NCBI RefSeq assembly: GCF_029962485.1
Contig: NZ_CP073638.1
Coordinates: 1,054,001-1,118,000, forward strand
Source: Burkholderia cepacia
GTDB lineage: Bacteria; Pseudomonadota; Gammaproteobacteria; Burkholderiales; Burkholderiaceae
Direction: 5' to 3'
DNA length: 64,000 nucleotides
In this document: piece by piece, positions 56,293-64,000 of the stretch
Layout: each line of letters begins with the position of its first letter
Position numbering within the stretch: position 1 is the first letter of the stretch
Notes under the pieces: generated by a model
The model's database searches: none
Told to the model about the DNA's origin: nothing
What the model saw: only the letters and a program-made list of their open reading frames with translations
Position numbers and translations under genes: made by a program

Positions 56293-58934
56293 AGCGTCCT
56301 GCCCGCCTCGCGCACGTGGCTGAAATAGCGTTCGCCGATCCGGTTCGACAGCTCCCAGACCGCCTTCACGGTCGCGTCGAGCGCGGCGAGCAGCTTGTCG
56401 TGCCGGCCGCCTTCAGCGGTTTCGCAAAGCTCGTGCAGCGACCACGCGGGCACGTCCGGAATCGTCTCGGCCAGCTCGGACAGCGCATAACCTTCGCTGC
56501 GCTCGACTTTCGTCAGCCGGCCGCGCAGCGCCTGCACGACCCAGCCGAGCGAGCGCGGGTTGTCGGTATCGAGCAGCACGAGCGACAGCAACGGCGCGAC
56601 GTCGAAGCCGCGCTGGAACCGCGAGCGGAACGTGATCGTGCTGTCGAACAGCTCCAGCACGAGTTCGAAACCGTCCTGCCGATGCACCGCGCCTTCGTCG
56701 AACGCGAACTTGAGCACGCTGCACAGGAAGTCTAGCCGGTCGATCTGCCGGCCGATCGACAACAGGCGCCAGCCGTCGTCGCGCGTCATGTTGTCGGTTT
56801 GCGCGCCGGTGATCGCGCCGAGCAGCAGGCCTAGACGCTCCAGCAGCAGCAGCGCTTCGTTGCCGATCTGCTCTTCGGCCTCGGGCAGACCGGCGCTGTC
56901 CGCGAACAGTTGTGTCGCGTCGTCGATCAGCCGCCATTGATCGCTCGACAGCCTTTCGCGGATCGCGGCGGCCGCGCCGCGCATCCCGAACAGGCACGAC
57001 GCGATGCCTGACGTGCGATCCGCGCCGCGCGTCAGCGAGGTCGCGAGCGCATGCTGGAACGCGCGCGGCGCTTCGACGGCATTCGGCGCGTCGGCCGCGA
57101 TCAGGCCCGTATCGCGGCACAGCGTGTCGATCAGCTCCAGATGCGCAGGGCTGTCGACGTCGTCCTCGCCGCGCAGCCTTTCGAGCGCGGCGCGCGCCAG
57201 TCGCATCAGGTTGGTCGCCCGCTCGGTGTAACGGCCGAGCCAGAACAGGTTCTCGGCCGCACGGCTCGCGATCGCTCGCGGCCGTTCGACGAGGTCGTCG
57301 GGGCCGAGGTGCGTCTGCAGCAGCGTCGTCGAGTCGACGATGCCTTCGGTCATCACCCACGTATCGACGGTGCTGCCGCCGCGCGGCATCGGCGCATTGA
57401 ACAGCGTGTCGCGCGTGCCGACCCGCGACAGCCCGCCCGGCAGGAGCCGCCAGCGCTGCGCGCCGTCGGCGAGCGCGAAGACGCGCATCAGCAGCGGCTT
57501 CGGCACGATGCGCGCGCTGCCGTTGCCGTCGGGCGCGTCGGGCCGCGGCCAGGTCGGCGCCTGCGACAGCGGCAGGTCGGCCTGCACCGTGTAGTGTTCG
57601 GGCCGCGCGAGGATTCGTGCGCGCCATTCGGCCAGCTGCGCCTGCGTGAGCCGCGCGCCGATCACCGGCTCGAACGCGCCGCCAGCCGGCACGTCGGGTG
57701 GATAGGATGCCTTCACGATACTGCGCGCGAGATGCGGCAGCGCGTCGGCGCAGGCAGCCTCCTCGCCGCACCACCACGAATGCACGGCCGGCAGCGTCAG
57801 CGTTTCGCCGAGCAGCCCTTCGGCGAGGCGCGGCATGAAGCCGAGCATCGCCGGCGATTCGAGGAAGCCCGAGCCCGGCGCGTTCGCGAGCAGCACGTTG
57901 CCCGCGCGCACGGCCTGCAACAGCCCCGGCACGCCGAGCATCGAATCGGGCCGCAGTTCGAGCGGATCGAGCCACGCGTCGTCGACGCGGCGCAGGATGC
58001 CGTGCACCGGCTCGAGCCCGCGCAGCGTCTTCAGGAATACGCGGTTGTCGCGGGCGGTCAGGTCGCCGCCTTCGACGAGCGTGAGGCCGAGGTAGCGCGC
58101 CAGATACGCGTGCTCGAAATATGTCGCGCTGTGCGGCCCCGGCGTCAGCAGCACGATCCGTGAATTCTTGCGGGCCGGGCTGAGCGACTGCATGCTCTGC
58201 AGCAGTGCGCGGTACGCGGACGCGAGCCGCTGCACGCGCAGCCCGCGAAACCCGCGCGGAAAGAGCCGCGACACGATCAGGCGGTTTTCGAGCAGATAGC
58301 CGAGCCCGGCCGCGCCTTGCGTGTGCTGCGCGACGATCCGCCACTGGCCGTCGGGGCCGCGCGCGAGATCGAACGCGACGACATGCAGCCACGTGTCGCC
58401 CGGCACGCGTGCGCCGCGCATCGCGCGCAGATAGCCGGGATGGCCGGTGACGAGCGCGGGCGGCAACAACCCGCGCTGCAGGATCGTCTGGGGGCCGTAC
58501 AGGTCGGCCAGCGTCGCGTTGAGCAACCGCACGCGCTGCAGCACGCCGCGCTCGATCGCGACCCAGTCCTCCGGCGTGACGATCAGTGGCAGCAGGTCGA
58601 GCGACCACGGGCCGGCCGCGCCGTCGCCGGCGCGCTGCTCGTGCAGTTGGTAGAACAGGCCGTTCTCGCGCATGCGCCGGTGCAGCGCGTCGGCGCGACG
58701 ATCGAGGTCGGCCACACCGTCACTGCCGATCGATGTGAAGAAACTGCGCCACGCGGGCGCGAGCGCAGGCGCGTTCAGGCCGGCCGCGCTGCCGCGCAGT
58801 TCGTCGTAACGGCCAGCCGCCGCCGGCGCCGCGAGCGCGGCGGCCAGTTCGGCGGCATCCGGCTGCGCGCCGGAATCGAAAAGCGTGGGCATCGCGTCGG
58901 GGGCGGCGAGATGATCGGTGTCAATGGGCGGCAC
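56286..58934 (-). CDS. Circularly permuted ATP-grasp and alpha-E domain fusion protein
   Basis: 882 residues. The N-terminal ~545 residues form a circularly permuted type 2 ATP-grasp domain (PLIVTPEDWVAIERGVLQRVRLLNATLADLYGPQTIL; HSATYFEHAYLARYLGLTLVEGGDLTARDNRVFLKTL). From about residue 565 an alpha-E domain follows (ASRAAENLFWLGRYTERATNLMRLARAAL). Elsewhere in this region the two are separate genes; here they are fused. The family is thought to ligate amino acids or peptides with ATP. The gene is followed by a transglutaminase with a 7-base overlap. Confidence 0.9.
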   Translation of the reverse strand: MPPIDTDHLAAPDAMPTLFDSGAQPDAAELAAALAAPAAAGRYDELRGSAAGLNAPALAPAWRSFFTSIGSDGVADLDRRADALHRRMRENGLFYQLHEQRAGDGAAGPWSLDLLPLIVTPEDWVAIERGVLQRVRLLNATLADLYGPQTILQRGLLPPALVTGHPGYLRAMRGARVPGDTWLHVVAFDLARGPDGQWRIVAQHTQGAAGLGYLLENRLIVSRLFPRGFRGLRVQRLASAYRALLQSMQSLSPARKNSRIVLLTPGPHSATYFEHAYLARYLGLTLVEGGDLTARDNRVFLKTLRGLEPVHGILRRVDDAWLDPLELRPDSMLGVPGLLQAVRAGNVLLANAPGSGFLESPAMLGFMPRLAEGLLGETLTLPAVHSWWCGEEAACADALPHLARSIVKASYPPDVPAGGAFEPVIGARLTQAQLAEWRARILARPEHYTVQADLPLSQAPTWPRPDAPDGNGSARIVPKPLLMRVFALADGAQRWRLLPGGLSRVGTRDTLFNAPMPRGGSTVDTWVMTEGIVDSTTLLQTHLGPDDLVERPRAIASRAAENLFWLGRYTERATNLMRLARAALERLRGEDDVDSPAHLELIDTLCRDTGLIAADAPNAVEAPRAFQHALATSLTRGADRTSGIASCLFGMRGAAAAIRERLSSDQWRLIDDATQLFADSAGLPEAEEQIGNEALLLLERLGLLLGAITGAQTDNMTRDDGWRLLSIGRQIDRLDFLCSVLKFAFDEGAVHRQDGFELVLELFDSTITFRSRFQRGFDVAPLLSLVLLDTDNPRSLGWVVQALRGRLTKVERSEGYALSELAETIPDVPAWSLHELCETAEGGRHDKLLAALDATVKAVWELSNRIGERYFSHVREAGRTLW

Positions 58935-59094
58935 GATGTCGTTCCGTCTTCAGGGTGCAACCGCGCGTGCGCACCGCCGCACCAGCGGCAAGCTGCTGTG
59001 GCGCGCGGCCGCAATCTGCCCGCATCCTAGCATTCCGGCGAGCCCGCCGGGAGGTCGCGAGCCGCGTATCGTCATCCGCCCCGTCATCGATGGA

Positions 59095-62000
59095 TCACGG
59101 CCGCCGCAAGTCGAGCGTGAACGGGAATTCGCGGCTCGGCGCGGCAGCCGCGACATCCATCCGCCCCGGCGTATGCCCCATCTCGACGAAGCGTGCGAGC
59201 CGGCGGCTCTCGGCTTCGTAGGCATTGACCGGGAACGTCGCGTAGTTTCGGCCACCCGGATGCGCGACGTGATAGCGGCAGCCGCCGAGCGAGCGCTGCA
59301 GCCACGTATCGACGATGTCGAACGTGAGCGGTGCATGCACGCCGATGGTCGGATGCAGCGCGGACGGCGGCGCCCACGCCTTGTAGCGCACACCCGCGAC
59401 GTACTCGCCCACGGTGCCGGTCGGCTGCAGCGGCAACGCGCGGCCGTTGACGGTCACGACGTGCCGGTTGTCGTTCAGCCCCGTCACGCGCACTTCGAGC
59501 CGTTCGACCGACGAATCGACGTAACGCACCGTGCCGCCGGGCGCCCCCTCCTCGCCCATCACGTGCCACGGCTCCAGCGCGCCGCGCAGCGACAGCTGCA
59601 TGCCGTTCACCGCGATCTGGCCGAACAGCGGGAAGCGGAATTCGAAGTGCGGCGCGAACCACGCCGGATCGAACGCGAAACCGGCATCGCGCAGTTCGGC
59701 CAGCACATCGTCGAAATCCATCTGAAGAAACTCGGGCAGCATGAAGCGGTCGTGCAGCGCGGTGCCCCAGCGCGTGAGCGGCGTCGTGTACGGCGCGGCC
59801 CAGAAACGCGCGACCAGCGCGCGCAGCAGCAGTTGCTGCACGATGCTCATCCGCGCATGCGGCGGCATCTCGAACGCGCGCAGTTCGAGCAGGCCGAGCC
59901 GGCCGGTCGACGAATCGGGCGAATACAGCTTGTCGATACAGAACTCGCTGCGGTGCGTGTTGCCCGTCACGTCGATCAGCAGGTTGCGCAGCACGCGGTC
60001 GACGAGCCACGGTGGCATGTCCTGCCCGAACAACAGCTTGTTGCGCTGGATCTCGGCGAACGCGATGTCGAGTTCGTAGAGCTGGTCGTTGCGCGCCTCG
60101 TCGACGCGCGGCGCCTGGCTCGTCGGCCCGATGAACAACCCGGAGAACAGGTAGGACAGCGACGGATGGTTGTGCCAATACGCAATCAGGCTCGCGAGCA
60201 GGTCCGGGCGCCGCAGGAACGGGCTGTCGGCCGGCGTCGCGCCGCCGAGCACGAAGTGGTTGCCGCCGCCCGTGCCGACGTGGCGGCCGTCGACCATGAA
60301 CTTCTCGCTGCACATCCGCGACTGCCATGCGGCGTCGTACAGGAATTCGGTGTGGTCGACGAGCTCGTCGAAGCTCGCGGCCGGATGGATGTTCACTTCG
60401 ATCACGCCGGGATCGGGCGTCACTTGCAGCATCTTCAGCCGCGCGTCGCGTGGCGGCGGATAGCCTTCGAGCACGAGCTTTACACCAAGTGCGTGCGCGG
60501 TCAGCTCGATCGCGCCGAGCAGTTCGAGATAATCCTCGAGCGCGGCGAGCGGCGGCATGAACAGGTACAGGATGCCTTTACGCACTTCGACGCACAGCGC
60601 GGTGCGCGTGATCCACGCGGCCGATTCGAAGCGCTCGGGCCGGCGCTGCGGATCGTGCGCCGCGGCGCGTCCGTCCGCGGACGTGCCGTCGTTGCGCCAC
60701 TGCATGACCGTCTGCGCGGACGCTTCGCGATGCACGCCGGACAGGTAGCGCGGCGCATCGGCCGGGCCCGCGTAGCGCGCGCGGATCGCGGCGGCTTCCG
60801 GCAGCGCGTCGCGCGACGCGAACGGATCGCGCTCGACGAGATACGGATGGTCGGCGCGGCTGGCCCACGGCAGCGAATCGAGCGGCAGCCGATAACCCAT
60901 CGGCGAATCGCCGGGCATGAGGTACATCCGCTCGTCGCGGAAGAACCACGGGCCCGTCTGCCAGCGCGGCCCGTCGAGGCCCGACCGATCGCGGCCCGGC
61001 CGATCGCGGCCCGGCTCGTCGTCCGTGCGCTTGACGGGCAGCACGTAGCCGACGACGCTGTCTAGCTGCTGATCGAACACCTTGCGCAACCGCGCGCGTT
61101 CGAGCTCGTCGTCGAGTCGCGAGTCGAACGGATCGACGTTGACGGGCAGCCGGCGCTCGCGCCACAGGTAGTACCAGACGTCCTCATAGCCGGGCCGGAT
61201 GAATTCGCCGGTCAGGTTCAGCCGCGCGGCGAGCGCATCGATGAAGCGCTTCGCGTCGTCGGTCGTATACGCGGACGGCTCGCGCTCGTCGGCGAACAGC
61301 GACGGATCGTGCCACACGGGCTGGCCGTCCGCGCGCCAGAAGATCGACAGCGCCCAGCGCGGCAATTGCTCGCCCGGATACCACTTGCCCTGCCCGAAGT
61401 GCAGGAAGCCGCCGTCGCCATATTCGGCGCGCAGCCGCTGCACGAGTTCGGTCGCATAGCCGCGCTTGGTCGGGCCGAGCGCGTCGGTGTTCCACTCGGC
61501 GCCGTCGCGATCGTCGATCGACACGAAGGTCGGCTCACCGCCCTGCGTGAGCCGCACGTCGCCGGCCGCCAGCGCGCCATCGACCTGCGTACCGAGCGTC
61601 AGCACGGCGTCCCATTGCGATTCCGTATACGGTTTCGTCACGCGTGGCGATTCGTACACGCGCGTCACGGTCATCTCGTGCTCGAACGACACCTCGCACT
61701 CGTCGATCAGCCCTTCGACCGGCGCGGCGCTCGTCGGCTGCGGCGTGCACGCGAGCGGGATATGCCCTTCGCCCGCGAGCAGGCCTGATGTCGGGTCGAA
61801 GCCGATCCACCCGGCGCCCGGCAGGTAGACCTCGCACCACGCATGCAGGTCGGTGAAGTCGACCGACGTGCCGCTCGGGCCGTCGAGCGATTTCACGTCG
61901 GGTGTGAGCTGGATCAGGTAGCCCGATACAAAACGCGCGGCGATGCCGAGATGACGGCACAGCTGCACGAGCAGCCAGGCGCTGTCGCGGCACGAGCCGG

Positions 62001-62538
62001 ACGCGAGCTCGAGCGTCTGCTCGGGCGTCTGCACGCCGGGCTCCATCCGCACGAGATAGCCGATGTCGCGCTGAAGCTGCTGGTTCAGCGCGACGAGGAA
62101 GTTCACGGTGCCGGCCGGCGTGAGATCGACGCCGTCGAGATACGTGCGGAACAGCGGCGAAGCGCTCGTCCGCGGATCGCACACGAGGTACGGCGCAAGC
62201 TCGGTCTTCAGCGCGTCGTCATAGCTGAACGGGTATTGTTCGGCGCTCGCTTCGAGGAAGAAGTCGAACGGGTTGTACACCGACATCTCGGCGACGAGAT
62301 CGATCGTGATCTCGAAATGCTCGGTGCGCTCCGGAAACACGAGCCGCGCGAGATAGTTCGAGAACGGGTCCTGCTGCCAGTTGATGAAGTGCTGCGCGGG
62401 CTCGACCGTCATCGAATACGCGAGGATCGGCGTCCGGCAATGCGGCGCGGGACGCAGCCGCACGACCTGCGGGCCGAGGTTGACGAGCTGGTCGTAGCGA
62501 TAGCGGGTGGTGTGATGCAGCGCGACGTGGATGGACAT
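59095..62538 (-). CDS. Large transglutaminase/DUF2126 protein
   Basis: 1147 residues from ATG 62538 (MSIHVALHHTTRYRYDQ). Bact_transglu_N domain (1-90), a transglutaminase core with triad C183 (ASGSCRDSAW), H232 (DLHAWCEVYLP) and D248 (GFDPTSG), then from about 330 to the end a DUF2126 domain (LTQGGEPTFVSIDDRDGAEWN, GQGKWYPGEQLPRWALSIFWRADG). In the middle lies an acidic/basic repeat GRDRPGRDRSG. DUF2126 proteins are conserved partners of ATP-grasp and alpha-E genes. The gene lies 93 bp after the Cys-less transglutaminase gene and 160 bp before the ATP-grasp fusion. Confidence 0.9.
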   Translation of the reverse strand: MSIHVALHHTTRYRYDQLVNLGPQVVRLRPAPHCRTPILAYSMTVEPAQHFINWQQDPFSNYLARLVFPERTEHFEITIDLVAEMSVYNPFDFFLEASAEQYPFSYDDALKTELAPYLVCDPRTSASPLFRTYLDGVDLTPAGTVNFLVALNQQLQRDIGYLVRMEPGVQTPEQTLELASGSCRDSAWLLVQLCRHLGIAARFVSGYLIQLTPDVKSLDGPSGTSVDFTDLHAWCEVYLPGAGWIGFDPTSGLLAGEGHIPLACTPQPTSAAPVEGLIDECEVSFEHEMTVTRVYESPRVTKPYTESQWDAVLTLGTQVDGALAAGDVRLTQGGEPTFVSIDDRDGAEWNTDALGPTKRGYATELVQRLRAEYGDGGFLHFGQGKWYPGEQLPRWALSIFWRADGQPVWHDPSLFADEREPSAYTTDDAKRFIDALAARLNLTGEFIRPGYEDVWYYLWRERRLPVNVDPFDSRLDDELERARLRKVFDQQLDSVVGYVLPVKRTDDEPGRDRPGRDRSGLDGPRWQTGPWFFRDERMYLMPGDSPMGYRLPLDSLPWASRADHPYLVERDPFASRDALPEAAAIRARYAGPADAPRYLSGVHREASAQTVMQWRNDGTSADGRAAAHDPQRRPERFESAAWITRTALCVEVRKGILYLFMPPLAALEDYLELLGAIELTAHALGVKLVLEGYPPPRDARLKMLQVTPDPGVIEVNIHPAASFDELVDHTEFLYDAAWQSRMCSEKFMVDGRHVGTGGGNHFVLGGATPADSPFLRRPDLLASLIAYWHNHPSLSYLFSGLFIGPTSQAPRVDEARNDQLYELDIAFAEIQRNKLLFGQDMPPWLVDRVLRNLLIDVTGNTHRSEFCIDKLYSPDSSTGRLGLLELRAFEMPPHARMSIVQQLLLRALVARFWAAPYTTPLTRWGTALHDRFMLPEFLQMDFDDVLAELRDAGFAFDPAWFAPHFEFRFPLFGQIAVNGMQLSLRGALEPWHVMGEEGAPGGTVRYVDSSVERLEVRVTGLNDNRHVVTVNGRALPLQPTGTVGEYVAGVRYKAWAPPSALHPTIGVHAPLTFDIVDTWLQRSLGGCRYHVAHPGGRNYATFPVNAYEAESRRLARFVEMGHTPGRMDVAAAAPSREFPFTLDLRRP

Positions 62539-62631
62539 GGGAGCTCGGTTCGGGTTGGGCCGGCCGCGCACGCCGCGTCGCACTCGACGCGGCGGCCCGG
62601 CATGGCGGATTCGGCGAAAGCGTGCGTCGGG

Positions 62632-63609
62632 TCAGACGAGCTCGGGCGTCTGCACGACGCTGATCTCGACGCCGACGGCCGTCGCGCCGAGCCCCGTCAC
62701 CGGCTGCGCGTCGCGATAGTCGAGGCCGACCGCGATGCGCACGTAGCGCTCGTCCGGGCAGCGGTTCATGAACGGATCGAATCCGACCCAGCCGAGCCCT
62801 TCCACATAGGCCTCGGCCCACGCATGGCCGGCCGGTTGCTGCATCAGCGCGGCGGCCAGCGGCTGCGCGCCGAGCGCCGGTTGCGGCAGCCCCTGCGACT
62901 GCGCGGCGTGCGACGCGCCGAGCACCTGCTGCATGCCCTCGCCGCTCTGCAGCGCGAGCGCCTCCTCCTCTTCGACGTCGCCCGCGTTCTGCTTCGCATC
63001 GGCGATGCGTTGCATCGCGCTGTCGGCGAGCACGTAGCCCGAGATATAGCGCGCGGGAATCTTCAGGACGCGCGCGGCCGCGATGAACGCATGCGCGTGG
63101 TCGCGGCTCGTGCCCTCGCCGCTTTGCAGCGCGGTTTCCGCATCGACGGGCGCGTCGGCGGCCAGGTTCGGCGCATACGCAATGCGGCCGTGCACTTCCG
63201 TCATCAGCCAGTGCAATGCGTCGAGGCCGTGCGGATCGATGGGCAGCGCTTCCGTGAGCTCGCGCACGGTGTCGCCAGCCTTCGTGAGCGCGGTCTCGCG
63301 CTCGAAGATCCACGGCGGCGCATAGCCCTCAGGATTCCCGAGAATGCCCGCGCGGTCCTGCGTCTCGACGACGCCGGCCGCGATGACGACGATCTCGGCC
63401 TTCGCGCCGCGGTCGTGACGCACGAGGTCGATCCGGTTGCCGAGGCCGTCGGCGTACGACAGCGACGGCTCGACGCCGTCGATCGTGACCTGCCACGCGC
63501 GCACCGTCTGCCCGGGGCCCGACTGCGGGCGCAGCCGCAGCCGTTGCAGCGCATGGGTGGCTTGATCGTCGAACCGATAACGCGAGATGTGTCGAATGGC
63601 GAGTCGCAT
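62632..63609 (-). CDS. Transglutaminase-like protein lacking the catalytic cysteine
   Basis: 325 residues from ATG 63609 (MRLAIRHISRYRF). Bact_transglu_N domain, then a transglutaminase core in which the nucleophile position reads GTSRDHAHAF: Ser168 (codon AGC) stands where C233 of the 55249-56292 transglutaminase stands (GVCQDFAHV). H262 (GHAWAEAYVE) and D278 (GFDPF) are kept. An acidic insert of about 60 residues (DAKQNAGDVEEEEALALQSGEG) follows and starts with a repeat of LQSGEG. It starts 9 bases after the alpha-E gene and was probably cotranscribed. It may be an inactive or structural partner. Confidence 0.85.
   Translation of the reverse strand: MRLAIRHISRYRFDDQATHALQRLRLRPQSGPGQTVRAWQVTIDGVEPSLSYADGLGNRIDLVRHDRGAKAEIVVIAAGVVETQDRAGILGNPEGYAPPWIFERETALTKAGDTVRELTEALPIDPHGLDALHWLMTEVHGRIAYAPNLAADAPVDAETALQSGEGTSRDHAHAFIAAARVLKIPARYISGYVLADSAMQRIADAKQNAGDVEEEEALALQSGEGMQQVLGASHAAQSQGLPQPALGAQPLAAALMQQPAGHAWAEAYVEGLGWVGFDPFMNRCPDERYVRIAVGLDYRDAQPVTGLGATAVGVEISVVQTPELV
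62934..63133. repeat. 23-bp direct repeat pair inside a transglutaminase gene
   Basis: TGCCCTCGCCGCTCTGCAGC (62934-62953, continuing GCG) recurs at 63111-63133 with one mismatch. Both copies encode LQSGEG in the same frame. The first precedes the mutated catalytic position; the second ends the acidic insert. This suggests the insert arose by duplication or replication slippage. Confidence 0.7.
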
Positions 63610-63617
63610 GGCAAGTC

Positions 63618-64000
63618 TCAGTCGAAGTTGTAAGCCTGGGCGATTTCGATCCCGAGGCTGTTGTTGCGGCCGATGAAGTCGGTCAGGAACTCGTGCAGGC
63701 CGCTCTTGAAGATCCGCTCGACCGAGGTATCGGACAGCATCTGCAGGATCTTCGTGGCCGTGTCGTGACACGGGTGTGTCACGCCGTAATCCTTCGCGAG
63801 CAGGTTCAGGCTCGACACGACGCGCCCGTAGCAATAACGCAGCGAACGCGGCATGCGGCCGTTCAGGATCAGGTAGTCGGCGATGTTCATCGGCTTGTAC
63901 TGCACGTCGTACACCCAGCGGTACGAACGGTGCGCCGCGACGCAGCGCAGGATCGTCTCCCACTGATAGTTGTCGAGGATCGTGCCGACGTGCGACACGG
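63618..64000 (-). CDS. Alpha-E domain protein, C-terminal part (start outside window)
   Basis: At least 127 residues are visible and the frame runs off the right edge. ILDNYQWETILRCVAAHRSYRWVYDVQYKPMNIADYLILNGRMPRSLRYCYGRVVSSLNLLAKDYG is the core of the alpha-E domain family, helical proteins found almost always with circularly permuted ATP-grasp ligases and transglutaminases. A separate ATP-grasp gene would be expected just beyond the window. It ends 9 bases before the transglutaminase gene. Confidence 0.85.
   Translation of the reverse strand, partial: VSHVGTILDNYQWETILRCVAAHRSYRWVYDVQYKPMNIADYLILNGRMPRSLRYCYGRVVSSLNLLAKDYGVTHPCHDTATKILQMLSDTSVERIFKSGLHEFLTDFIGRNNSLGIEIAQAYNFD

Overview
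The window is high-GC proteobacterial DNA with the look of Burkholderia, most likely the B. cepacia complex. The support is GC-rich third positions, a Burkholderia-type trimeric porin, catabolic and efflux gene clusters, and a gentisate operon and heteromeric D-hydroxyproline dehydrogenase of the kind known from beta- and gamma-proteobacteria. It reads as an accessory or secondary-replicon region rich in metabolism. I see no rRNA, tRNA, CRISPR array, prophage or intact insertion sequence. Both edges cut genes: a GH31 glucosidase on the left and an alpha-E protein on the right.

Layout. 1-9.3 kb: GH31 glycosidase end, porin, BCCT transporter, small membrane protein, a methyltransferase behind a MerR-type promoter, and a translationally coupled metallophosphoesterase lipoprotein plus di-haem cytochrome peroxidase. 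9.3-11.5 kb: a small unknown gene with a near-consensus LexA box, a MocR pseudogene, and a BigR-like persulfide-sensor operon with two YeeE/YedE permeases. 11.6-17.9 kb: 3-hydroxybenzoate/gentisate catabolism (dioxygenase, fumarylpyruvate hydrolase, maleylpyruvate isomerase, 6-hydroxylase, AAHS transporter) with a divergent LysR regulator. 17.9-27.2 kb: trans-4-hydroxyproline catabolism (three-subunit D-hydroxyproline dehydrogenase, epimerase, deaminase, permease, 2-oxoglutarate semialdehyde dehydrogenase, Ldh-type reductase). 27.5-40.4 kb: ilvD, two low-complexity envelope proteins, a divergent RpoD-like sigma factor, an HhH protein, a MerR/DUF2938 pair, a Sel1-repeat protein, a MarR/DHA2 efflux pair and a CoA-transferase.

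41.1-48.3 kb holds the most interesting unit: a seven-gene, almost entirely overlapping operon. It encodes a CDP-alcohol phosphatidyltransferase, a 2OG-Fe(II) oxygenase, a flippase-like membrane protein, a stand-alone nucleotidyltransferase, a PEP mutase fused to a second nucleotidyltransferase, phosphonopyruvate decarboxylase and 2-aminoethylphosphonate transaminase. I read it as a pathway that makes 2-aminoethylphosphonate, activates it with CTP and attaches it to a membrane lipid, possibly with hydroxylation and translocation.

48.4-51.2 kb is a lower-GC island with an alpha/beta hydrolase and a flavin-dependent halogenase. 51.5-55.1 kb carries a periplasmic protein, an acyltransferase, proline iminopeptidase and a small unknown protein. 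55.2-64.0 kb is a minus-strand array of transglutaminase, circularly permuted ATP-grasp, alpha-E and DUF2126 proteins, a conserved but functionally unassigned peptide-ligase-like system; one of its transglutaminases lacks the catalytic cysteine.
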